From the NCBI GenBank assembly GCA_022925895.1, contig JAKSYS010000067.1:62001-126000 (forward strand): a stretch of DNA of 64,000 bases, written 5' to 3'. The position numbers and the translations under genes were made by a program. Numbering within the stretch: position 1 is the first letter of the stretch; each line of letters begins with the position of its first letter. Source of the stretch: Fragilaria crotonensis (lineage: Eukaryota; Bacillariophyta; Fragilariophyceae; Fragilariales; Fragilariaceae). The notes below the pieces were generated by a model. The model was not told the DNA's origin. It worked only from the letters and a program-made list of their open reading frames with translations, and ran no database searches. Of the stretch, positions 32,039-43,500 are shown piece after piece.

Positions 32039-33060
32039 ATGAACGGGCATGTGTTCGAGTGCTATTTTGAGCAGGGCGATAAGCGCCAATACGCTCGCAC
32101 CGTTGAAGCACTCGAGGGATACGCGAAGAAGAACTTAAAGTTCTCCGAGGATTTTGCCTCCTTGTTTGCTTTTGAAGCATCGGAGCCTGTCATCGAGAAG
32201 CCATCGGATCTTGAACCTGGGTACTCCACTACGGACGAGATGATCTGGAAGGAGGAAATCAAGGCCTACGTAAATCGACTGGGAGTACTCAGGGGAAACC
32301 TTGCCGCAATTTTTGCTGTTGCCCTGGGACAGTGCAGCGAGGCCATGAAGGCCAAACTCAAGTCATTGAAGGAGTTCGAAGCTCGCAGTAAGAAAAATGA
32401 CTGCCACTGGCTTCTCAAGAACATACTCTCGATTACTCTTCAATTCGACCAGAAGCGAAACGGGTACCTTGCCATCATGGACGCCCATCAGAACTTCTTA
32501 AACTGCAAGCAGACCCAGGAGCAGACGACCGAGGAATACCTTGAAAATCTCACACTGTGGGCCGACACCATCGAATACCATGGAGGAACCTTTGTGGAGA
32601 ACTACCACCTGGCCGGGGCCCACACTGCGGACGGCACTCTTCGCACGGAGGACGAACGGAAGAGCGCAGCCAGAGATGAAACGCTCGCCATGGCTCTCAT
32701 CAGGGGCGCAGACCCTTCGCGATTCGGCACCCTCATCGCCGAGTTATCTAACCAGTACGCTCGGGGAAGGAACGAGTACCCGACTGATTTGAACTCCGCC
32801 TACAGCCTCCTCGTGAACTACCGCACGCCGGCAAACACGAGACCCAGGAACAGCACCGGAAACAACGACAACGCCACCAACCAGCGAGCAAACCAGACCT
32901 CCCCGGCAGCCGAAGAGAGCGCTATGACGTTCACTCAGCAGAGCAATGCCGCCGCAGGGGGCCAGGGAGCCAACAACAGCATTCAGTCATCGACGGATCC
33001 CAACACGGCTGTAACCGCTGCTCCAAACTCCTCTGCCGTGTCCGTCAACACCGGTACGAC
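32039..33060 (+). pseudogene. gag region of Copia element 2
   Basis: Helical Gag-type domain with the Copia/UBN2-like pattern (LKNILSITLQFDQ, then TTEEYLENLTLWADTIEYHGG), followed by an Asn/Thr/Gln-rich linker. No CCHC zinc knuckle is seen. Confidence 0.75.
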
Positions 33061-36000
33061 ACTCGTGCAGTATGCTGTAATGATGGCGCAGTCCAACACC
33101 CAGTCTATTGACCCCAATTGGGTGCTCCTTGACTCTCAGTCTACCATCTCCGTCTTCCGGAACAAGAACATGCTGCGCAATATTCGTCACAGTCCACACG
33201 TCCTGCGTGCCATTACAAACGGGGGCTATCAGGATTCGCACATGGTCGGAGACTTCCCAAACCTTGGCCCCGTGTGGTATAACGAAGACTCCATCGCAAA
33301 CATTCTTTCGCTGTCGGAAGTTAGGCGGGTGTGCACGGTGACCATGGACACGTCCAAGGAACCCGCCATGAATGTCCACCGCAAGGACGGCACTATCATG
33401 AGTTTTATTGAACACCCCTCGGGTTTGTATGTCTACAGCGGTAATGACGTGACTAGTGATGCTGTTAATGCGTACACGTTACTCAATACTGTGGCTGAGC
33501 ACAAAAAGGTGTTCTCGCAACGACAAATCGCAGCTGCCGACGCCGCCCGCGCTCTGTACAGAAAAATCGGACGCCCCGATGAATCTGAATTCCAGTCGAT
33601 CCTGCGTAAGAACCTCATCCGGAACTGTCCTGTCACCCCGGATGACGCGAGCCGTGCGCTTCTTATTTACGGACCCGATGTCGCGGTGTTAAAAGGAAAG
33701 ATGACACGCTCGCAAGCATCCCCACGCGCACCGACTTTCGACGCTGTCCCCATTCCGCCTCCAATACTGGAGCACCAACGCAACGTTACCCTGTGCGTGG
33801 ATTTCTTTTTTGTCCAAGGTATCGGTTTCCTGCACACCATCTCGCGCGGGATCGGTTTCCGCACCGTCGCCCATGTCGCGGATCGTTCGCACAAGACCAT
33901 CTTAAAGGAACTTTCCACCGTCATCAGCGTCTACGAGGCTCGGGGTCTCGTCATCCGGGATATCCATGCCGATAATGAATTCGAGTGTATACGAAATGAC
34001 GTTCGACCAATTGCTCTCAACATTGTCCCTGCGGACAGTCACGTTGGAGAAGTGGAGCGCTCTATCCGAACAATCAAGGATCGTCTCAGGTCGGCGGTCC
34101 ATGGCCTTCCGTTCAAACGCCTCCCGAAAATAATGATTCGGCATCTCGTTTCTGATGCCGTACGGTGTCTCAACCAGTTTCCCCGTAAGAACGGTGTCTC
34201 CGACACCATGAGTCCCGCTACCATTGTGGTGGGCGTCGGCACGCCCGATTTCACAGCCATGCGGATTGAGTTTGGGGCCTATGCCCAAGTATTCGAGGAA
34301 TTTGACCCAACCAACACCCGCGTGCGCGTTCGCTGGGCGCCATCGCTCTTACCCCTACTGGCAATGCTCAGGGGGACTACTATTTCATGTCGCTGGCCAC
34401 TGGTGCCCGCATCTCGCGCCACCGCTGGACGGAACTTCCGATCCCCGACACCGCCATTGCCCGCGTCGAAGCCCTGGCCATCTCTGACGGTCAACCTCTT
34501 ATCCAAGCAACCGGTTTTGTCGTCGAGTGGCGTCCTGACCACCTATTGACGACGATGAGTACGACTTCGATTTTCAGCCATCGCCTGACCATGCCGCTGA
34601 CGACAACCTTGATATCGATTATGATCCCATCGACGCCGACGAACTTGCCGCCCTCGCCGTCCCTGACTACGATCCCACACCGCTCCCGCTGGTCCAGGAC
34701 CGAGGAGCGAACGAGGCTGCCGGCGAGGTCGACGAGTATGCAGAAGACCCGGAGGATACAACAGACGAGAACTACGAGGACTACACCGGCGACGAGGACG
34801 AGGATTACACCGGCGACGAGGACGAGGATTACACCGGCGACGAGGACGAGGATTACACCGGAGACCATCCCGATGATCCGGTCGACAACACAGTGGCGGA
34901 ACAGGTTGTTGAACCCCGCCTAAATCAAGGAGCGGATGAGACCGTGGAACCTACGGTTCAACCAGAAGTGATCGAACCCCGTTTAAATCAAGGAGCGGAC
35001 GAGATCGCTGAGGCCCAAAACGTTATTAACGTTCCGAATCCCACGAGCCATCCGTATAATTTACGTCGTCGGGGTACGCCACCTACTGATTTCAGAGCCG
35101 CCATCGATGAACCCCACGACAACAAGTCCTATTTCCCTCCACGTCACCAGATGCATCAAGTCGGCCACATCAAGATCCGAGATCCTCATCGTTTTGCGTT
35201 CGACTATGTATTCGCACACATGAGTGCCCTTCTCTTCACGCAAATGAGCGCAAAGGCTGCGATCAAGAAACACGGGAAAGCTGCAGAGGCCGCCCTCATG
35301 AGAGAATTTGGGCAAATGGAAGATTTGGACGTATACGAACCGATCCATGCAAGGACTCTAAGCAAGGAACAAAGAAAGGGTGCCCTGAGGGCCCTTCCAC
35401 TCGTCGCGGAAAAGCGCTGCGGAACTTTGAAAGGCAGGACTGTAGCGGACGGGCGACCACAACGCAATTTATATGACAAGTCCGAAACAGCGTCACCCAC
35501 TGTCTCAAACGACGGCTTAACGCTCACCATTGTTGCGGATGCTTATGAGGCAAGAGACGTCGGAACTGCGGATGTTGCGGGCGCCTACTTAAAGGCCTAT
35601 ATGAAAGATTTCGTGATCATGAAATTCACTGGAGAAATGGTTGATATCCTTTGCAAGATGAATCCCAAGTACATTGACTACGTGGTGCTGGAAGGGGGTG
35701 TACGAACCCTTTACGTGCGCCTCATAAAGGCCCTCTATGGGTGCGTGCAATCCGCACTTCTCTGGTATGAGCTTTTCAGCGAGACCCTGCAAAAGATGGG
35801 TTTCGTGTTGAATCCCTACGACCGGTGCGTCGCAAACTGCGACATAAATGGGAAACAGTGCACAATCGCTTGGTACGTGGACGATACCAAGATATCACAC
35901 GTGGATCCGGAAGTTGTGACTATGATAATCAACAAATTGGAGGCTGCGTTTGGTAAAATGACTGTCACCCGAGGCTCGTCGCATGTGTTTCTTGGAATGA

Positions 36001-36866
36001 ACATTGAGTATAACAAATCTGAGCGAACAGCGAAAATCACGATGAAAGACTATTTGAAAGAGGCCATCATAGAATCGGGTTTAGCGATCAACAGGACAGC
36101 GTCCACACCAGCAAGCAAGGAACTGTTTGAGGTGGATGACACTTCTCCTGCATTACCGAAGCGGTACGGGGACGTTTTCCACAGCGTTGTGGCCAAGTTA
36201 TTGTACGTTTCCATACGCGCACGGATGGACCTACTCTTGTCCACCAGTTTCCTCACCACCAGAGTATCGCGAAGCACACGACAAGACATGGGCAAGTTGA
36301 AGAGGCTATTGGAATATGTTAACGGTACTATCGATTTGGAGTATATCGTCGGTGCAGACGACCTGGGACGCATGCGCACCTGGGTTGACGCAGCATACGC
36401 CGTACATGCCGACATGCGCAGCCATACTGGCGGAGTTATCTCATTCGGCAGGGGCGGCATAGCTTGTAAGTCTAGCAAACAAAAACTCAACACCAAAAGC
36501 TCCACCGAGGCAGAGTTCGTGGGTGCAAGCGACTACCTCCCAAACACCATCTGGGTGAAAATGTTTATGGAAGCACAAGGGTACAACATTACCGAAAATA
36601 TCCTCGAGCAGGATAACGAGAGCGCCATAAAGCTCGAAAAGAACGGGCGCACTTCGGCAGGACCAAAATCCAGACACATCAACATCAGGTACTTCTGGTT
36701 GAAGGATCGGCTGAAGTCGGAAAACATCACCGTCCGACATTGTCCAACTTTGCAAATGCTGGCGGATTTTTTTCACCAAGCCCCTACAAGGAAATCTTTT
36801 CCGACGTTTCCGCGACGTCGTCCTTGGACGTTGCCACACCGAAACCCTCACCTCCGTCAGCGATGA
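33061..36866 (+). pseudogene. pol region of Copia element 2 (PR-IN-RT-RH)
   Basis: A protease-like segment around WVLLDSQSTISVF, an integrase core (DFFF, then DNEFECI), and a very acidic linker with YTGDEDED repeats. It then has a reverse transcriptase with DVAGAYLKA and WYVDDTKISH, and RNase H with TWVDAAYAV, KSSTEAEFVGA, and the terminal MLADFF. The lineage is clearly different from that of element 1. It appears interrupted and is listed as a fossil. Confidence 0.82.
34770..34862 (+). repeat. 24 bp tandem repeat in the Copia 2 linker
   Basis: More than three copies of a 24 bp unit (GACGAGGATTACACCGGCGA core) in the linker between integrase and reverse transcriptase. In one frame it reads as YTGDEDED repeats. 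Confidence 0.8.
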
Positions 36867-36881
36867 GCCATTTGAGGAGCG

Positions 36882-37206
36882 TGTTGGAAATATGCAAGCT
36901 GACCCCATCGCTACCGTCGACTCAAGTAACGGTACGGTGGCAAAGGCGAATGGAGAAACTGATGTCTGTCCACAAACTCACGTCACGTGGGCTGACGTAG
37001 TAAAAAGGAAACGCGTCACCAAAGCAATCAATCAAAACCACATGAGTTTCAAGAGTCGCATTCTCTTGAAATAATCCAGTTAGTAAGCTTCAGAGTTTGA
37101 TTGACTCTTCTCCGTTTGTTATCAATAGTTTCGGACACACTGCGTCTTCTTCACCGCGTTGGGTTTAGGGCCTGTATCGCCACGCAGTAGGGTTCACTCT
37201 ACAACA
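36882..37206 (+). repeat. 3' LTR of Copia element 2
   Basis: 325 bp, one mismatch to the 5' LTR. The right flank does not repeat the 5 bp left of the 5' LTR. Confidence 0.93.
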
Positions 37207-38117
37207 GTATATGATGACGGAGGTGATGAGACGACGTCTGTTGCTCCCAGGCTCCCAGGTTGCGATTTGCGAGTTTCGAAAGGCCGATGGCCAGTCACGT
37301 TCACAATATACATACTCATATACGAATATTTGCATAAAAGTATGACTACAGGTTTACGATCTGTCGAATCAAAACGCAGCGTACATACGGAGTATCAAAA
37401 TGCAAACACATCCCACAAATTTTAAATACATGACACTCCGATTACTATGCGCATGACACTTTTAAGATTTTATGCGTGGTCCAAGTTTATTATCGTAATG
37501 CTACGTACATTTTCATGTGCTAAAGGGAAGGTCCGGCAAATGACGGTTTCGAAGTTTAGCAAACCCACTACAAATTCCACATTCGTCCCACCTAGTTAAA
37601 AAATCCTGAAGTGTACAGTGTACAGTACGCTGTACGGTTCCTCTGTTCTCTCTCCTCTCTCAATCAGGTGCTATGGGAAGTCAACCTGCCGTCTTTGCCG
37701 AAGAGAAGAGAGGCATACACACTCTGCAGATCATGCTCTGCATTTTTCCTACATCGTCCTCAGTGCATGCACCAATTATTCCGATAGAGTTTTGGTGATT
37801 TGTATGATCTTCATGAATCTGTGTAATGGACTTAGGGAGTTGCAGACGTAGGAGCCATGATCTGCGGTGAGGTGTCTGGGGATATGTACCTTTGGTACCT
37901 GGTAGAAATGATTGCGGGCGAAAGTTTTCGAAAATAGTCTCCGATTACAAAGGTAAATCAGAGCGAGTGAGACATGGAGCTAGCCTTGCTGATGATGTGC
38001 CTAAGGAGCGGTAGCCGATAGCGATTTCAAAAATCATCAATATCAAATACAATAGAACGCTTTAGTATAGTCAAGGTTCTTTCCTGTGGCCCGTCCGCGA
38101 AGGTGACGATGATCCCA
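37207..38117. other. intergenic between Copia element 2 and EGF gene C
   Basis: About 900 bp, AT-rich, without a conserved frame. It lies downstream of gene C (which reads leftwards) and holds no visible repeat or RNA gene. Confidence 0.5.
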
Positions 38118-40108
38118 TTACAGAATTTCCACGTTGGAGAAAACATGATCATGGTACGAAGTCGTTGGACGGATGGGACTGTCCATATCGGGAATGTCAG
38201 GGTCGCGCAAAAAGTCTCGGTATCGTCGAGTTTTCGTATTCGGCAGGGGAATTATGAACTGATTTGTTTCTTGTACTTCTCGTAGAGCATCTTCAATATT
38301 GCGAGACTTACGCCGGGTATGACGGCGGTACATGATGGCAACTACCAAGGTGCACGCAATTACCAAAACTATAATGCCAATTGCACCTCCCGCCGAAAGA
38401 CCACTTTTCGCTGCCGTGTTGTTAGTTGTTGAGACGTCGGAATTTTGTTCAGCGTTGACTGGTGTCTTCCCCACAGGTATGCCAATTCCATCGTCTCCAT
38501 CATCGCCGTCCTTTTCTGGGTCGCCAGCGACCTGGTCTCGCTTGAGAAATTCACAATGTTGTCCGTAATATGCTTCTGGGCATTCACATCCTGGTTGTCT
38601 GCGGAAATGAAATGGGTGAGTGACGCCAAATATCTCGGCTACAGTCGAATATAAACGATTCCAACTTACTCTTTGCCATCTTGTCCGATGATGTCCACGC
38701 ATTCCCCCTTGTTCACGCAGAACGAAAATCCAGAAGAACTACTCCCCCCTGAAGTGCAGATGCTAGTTGATTTGTGCTGGCAGTAAGTTCCTGCCAGCAT
38801 GACGAATGAAGTCGAACCCGTTTCACAATTGCACGCAGAACCGATTCCATCCGATTGATCGGGGATGCAAGTGGATCCGTGCAAGCAGACATGTTCGGCG
38901 TCCTCGCAAACTTCTATTTTGGTCTCGCACCTTAAACCGGCGAAACCATCCGGGCAAACACAATGCTCGAAATTGGAGTCGTGGGATACGCTTACATTGG
39001 ACAAATCATTGCCAAATTTGTCGAGCAGGGATGTATCCTTTGCTCCATTGCGGCATTGTCCGTTGTTTTCACAAACCAAGGTGCAATTTTCGTATTCGTT
39101 GACTTGGGTGGCATCCTTGAACTCGCAAATGGGACCATGAAACCCAGACGGGCATTCACAACCGAGTTGAGATGCGTCTGAATGACACACGCCATCATTG
39201 ACGCAGAAAAGTTGGCCATTGGCCGTGTTCTGTTTGTCACAAAAGTTGTCGGATTCGAACTGGCAAAACTCTCCAGCGTAGGCGAAACCATCGCCCACTG
39301 CCTTGGTGCAGTCGCAGTAATGCATGCGCTGACCGTCTTGCGTGACAGTCACACACTCTCCACCGTGAAAGCAGTGATGATCTCCACATTTGCTGCTCTG
39401 AACTTCACATTGAAGCCCGTAGTACCCGCTAGCGCACTCACAGTATTGGTAGTCTGAATGTTTTTTCCAGAAGTCATAATCGATCTCTCCCTTGTCTGAA
39501 GCGTCTTTCTTTATGCCAAGCCTGCATGAACCCCCATTATGACACTTCAAAGTACACTGAGGGATTGCTCCTGCGTCGAACTCACAATGAGGTCCATCAT
39601 GCAGTGTACCACAGTGGCAAGGACGACGTGGATAGGAAGCATAGTCAGACTTGCACCAGCCACCGTTCACACAGAAGACCTCTCCAGCATCATCGCAAGT
39701 TTGAGTCTTGGGGATCTCGCAATACTTTCCGACGTACTTCACACCATGCTCGTCAACTGCTTCGGAACAGTCGCAGTAGAGTTGATCGTTGCCGTAGATA
39801 TCACTAAGTCCCAATATGCACTGTCCGCCATTATAACACATGTGGTCAGAATCGGTACAGTCTTCGTACTTGATTCCACACAATAGTCCAGTGTATCCTG
39901 GACGACAATGGCAGTGATACCCATTCCGTTTTGTTTCAATGAGAAATGTCAATGCCGTGCCGTTGGCCAGGGTAGGATGTGCCGAGAAGTCGGCGGCGCC
40001 TGCCTCGCAATATCCATTGTGAAAACAATCCAAGCCGCAAGTTGGCGACATGATCGAGCCAGCTGCCACGCAGGCAAGGAGAAGGAGCAGAATCAATCTC
40101 ATCGTCAT
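38118..40108 (-). CDS. nine-EGF type I membrane protein C
   Basis: The third paralogue. Two exons were inferred (40108-38670 and 38598-38118; 71 bp GT-AG intron), giving 639 aa. The signal peptide is MRLILLLLLACVAAGS (a second Met two codons in is an equally good start). It has three EGF triplets as in A and B: triplet openers are CGLDCFHNGYC, CTLKCHNGGSC and CTLVCENNGQC, and the middle domains contain CGDHHCFHGGEC. A Gly/Asp-rich stalk precedes one membrane helix (AIGIIVLVIACTLVVAIMY, about 548-568). A basic YRRHTRRKS and a tail of about 70 residues end in HVFSNVEIL. The single intron lies within the last EGF domain, a position not used in A or B. The function is unknown, and surface recognition or adhesion is the natural guess. 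Confidence 0.85.
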
Positions 40109-40590
40109 GGGAGAACAGTTCAGCTGTCCTGAGTTGTGCCTGTGAAGTCAACTTCTGCGAAAATTTTGTGAGCGGGTGCGTTGGGGGAGGGACGGGACGA
40201 GGTGCGCAGTCATGACGTCAAGTCGTGGATTCCACTATGTACGCTACTAAAGTCGGACTACTACGGGGTACATATTACACCAATAGAACTCGGAGGTCTA
40301 CTGTCTACTGGCAGCTCGCGAAAGACCTGCAACTTGCTTGCTAACAACTTACAACTGCAACTTGCTTGTTAACAACGAAGTCCAATGTCAACCCTCTGGT
40401 CGAGCTGCATTTAACAATCGATGTTTCGAAACGATGGGCGCGGACTGAAATTAATTAGTGTAGTTTCGCGTCATAAAGCTACCGAAGGGTTTGTATTGCG
40501 AAGAGCTAGCTCAATAACAAGTCAGTACTGAAGTTTTGAGTTGTGCAGGACTGTTAAGCTTCTGATTAATGAAGCGAGCAGCTCAAGCGC
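40109..40590. other. intergenic between EGF gene C and DIS3
   Basis: About 480 bp upstream of gene C and downstream of DIS3. ACAACTTGCTTG-type direct repeats occur near 40327-40373. No gene is seen. Confidence 0.5.
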
Positions 40591-43500
40591 TTAGCTTGTA
40601 CGCTGTCGTTTTGACGCCCTGTCGATAGTATGATGCGATTGTAGATGGGGCTCCAACAACTCGATCACCAACTCCCTTTGGTGATCTTCTAACTGTCGGA
40701 CAATAATCTTGATTCGAACCTTGTCAAAAACCTGAATAGTTGTCCCTTGGTAGGTCAGAGAATGTTTTTCGACGTCGCGCTGTAAGTCAGGGTCCGTCGG
40801 CGATATGCTTGATAGAATGACACGTCCTTCGATTCCATACTTCGGAACCATGACTGAGAGCGATGGTTGGCTGGTCTCTGCAGTTTCGACATCCAACACG
40901 TACGCATCTTCCTCCTTGGCACCATCACCGGAGAAAAATATGAGGGTGTGCAGCTGCACACTGGCTCGACCAGCTAGCTGAGCGGAGCGATGTCGGCGAT
41001 TCATATTTGCCGTAAGGTCATGTAGATAGGACTTGGACGACAAATGGACAGGCAAAGGCGAGACGCCAATAGCCGCAGCAAGTAAACGGTGAACGCAAAC
41101 ATCAGCATAGCGTCGAATAGGTGAAGTAAAGTGCGTGTAGACTGGAGCTGCCAATCCGTAGTGGTGCCATTCCGTCGGTTTGCATTCGCCAGAGCAGAAG
41201 TACTGCGCAGGAGACATGCAACGAGTTGACAGGATTCTGAGCAACTCGTTGAAATAAGGATCGGATTCCATTACTGCCGCATCCAATGAATCCGCCAATT
41301 GCTTTGAATCCTCAATGCTAATCTCAAATCCTCGACAGCGAGCTTTACTGATAAGTGACTGGAACATGCTGCGATTTGGAGCGACGTGTCGACGCAGAAC
41401 AGATAGGGTCGGGTAGTGTCTCAGAATTTTCTTGGAGACAGTCACGTTGGCCAGGAGCATGAATTCCTCCACAAGAGCGTTGGCTTCCAACAGTTGGTAT
41501 TTTTGCACATCAGTCGGGTTCAATGATTCGCGATCGAGTACAAATTTTACCTCGGGACTGGCAAGAGTGAGCGCGCCTGCATCGATTCTTCTCTTCCGAA
41601 ACTTCCGAGCTAGGGATGCCAATCGTTTGACCGCACCAACTTTCACGTCAATTGCGCCATCGTCAGGTAGATCTATCATTGTCTGCGCTTCTTGGTAGGT
41701 CAGGGCTCCAACGGAGTGAATTATGCTCTTCTTGAAATCTACATCAACAATATCAGCATCAGGAGTTACTTCCCATAGGATGGAGAAGGCATACCGATCA
41801 ACGTTGCCTTTCAGACTGCACAGGTCTGTTGTAAGCAATGAAGGCAACATATCCAATCGCCTGTTCACCAGGTATGTTGATGTGGACCTGTTGGCAGCTT
41901 CCAAGTCAATTGCGGAGCCAGCCTTAACGTAGTGCGTTACGTCAGCAATGTGAACACCGACCTGATAGTTTCCATTCGGAAGAACTGTGCAATGCAATGC
42001 ATCATCAATATCTTTACATCCGGGTGGATCGATTGACAGAACTGGAATGTATCGCAAGTCTGCCCTATCTGGAGTGTATTCAATCTTGTAATCAGTTGGT
42101 GGAAGGCACGCCAAAACCTTGGCAGGAAAGGGTTCATGAGGAATCTTGTGCTCCTGCAACAAGACTTCCGTTTCGACATCCTTGGAGCCTGCTTCACCGA
42201 GGGTTCGTACGTAGTGACCAAGAGGGTAAGGCGAGGTAGCTGGCCAAGAATCCATAGCTACTTCGATGCGCATGCCCGTGAGGCGCTCTCGCTGAGTGGT
42301 CCGCATAAGAATGGGGGGAATGTTTTTGTCAACAGCAAAGAATACGCACGTGGTACTTCCATCTGCATTTTCTGTCTGGCATTCTTTGGCAATGGCTTCG
42401 CGGGACGAGTTGACAGCACCGGCGCTATATGTGGAACCACAATAGGTTGCAAAGTTGCGGCGAATAATGCCAACGACCTTTCCTGTGGGTCGAAGGCTAT
42501 CGATGTCATTTATGCTGAGAAAGTCAGGGACATTTGTCAACTCACTGTCTGTTGGTTCAGCAGTATCACTCGCAATCCCAACAACGGGATCCTCCTGCGG
42601 GGGCAGTTTAGAAGTGAGTGCGCCCGACAACCATTTGTCCAAAGGATTTAGGGCAATAGCCACGACATCGCCGTCTACAGCTCTATTGCGATCTTTCCAC
42701 TCCGTAATCGTAACACCGACGCGTTCATCGTCTTTGCGAATCGTCACGCGACCCATCCCATCCGCTGTCGACCGAAACACGCCGCGATGGTAGGTTCCTG
42801 ATTGGACCCCTCGCGTCAGTTCGACGGATTCCAAATGTTTCGGGAAGTAATCCTCAGATGGACCACTTTGTTGATGTGGATTGGGCCCATAATTGGCAAC
42901 CAGATCGCTGAGCGCCAACTTGGGATTTCGCTTCTCTAATTCTTGAACATACGACCGTACCGATTTCGGTTGATACACGCCCTTGCTTTCTGCAATGGCC
43001 TCACGACGCGATGCTGCATCATCAGTAAGCAAGATCACGGACACTGAGGATCCACGCAACTGACGACCATAAAAGTCGGCTGTAAGACGAATGCGAGCAT
43101 CATTCTCGTCATTCTTTGAAACTGCTGTTTTCACATGAGCGGTTGCGGAGTGATGCTGATCGGCAAAGAACATTACCAAGCGCTGGTTGCCCACGGCCCG
43201 AAGAAGTTCGACAGTGCGGTCATATGCAGTAAGTTGATTAGATCGACACTCTTGCAACGAGGTTTGCGGAATAACAAGATTGCGGATTGGTGCTTGTTCC
43301 AGAACATCAAGGTTGTGCAACAGCACATTGGTGTCACAAATCACCAACGTCGTCGTTTCCGCGTCGTCATCCTTGTGTAGCAAGGAAAGGAGATCGACCG
43401 CGGTTGCAATATCACGTGGCTTTCCCACTACAGCATCCTTGACACGACGTGTCTTTTTATTCTCGCCATCGTCAACGAAGTAGCACCCAAGTCCCAAATC

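Larger units (their letters stand above)
31122..37206 (+). mobile_element. Ty1/copia LTR retrotransposon 2, young
   Basis: A second Copia element, on the plus strand, with 325 bp LTRs (TGTTGG...CTACAACA) that differ at one position, so it is very recent. Parts: a short leader frame with a coiled-coil segment and a small VGDRVRILNK domain, gag (about 32.0-33.0 kb), a protease-like segment (DSQST), integrase core, an acidic linker with a tandem repeat, reverse transcriptase (WYVDDTK) and RNase H (TWVDAAY, then KSSTEAEF). It looks broken in about two or three places. Unlike element 1, the 5 bp on the two outer sides (GGATG and GTATA) do not match, so no target duplication is visible. Confidence 0.92.
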
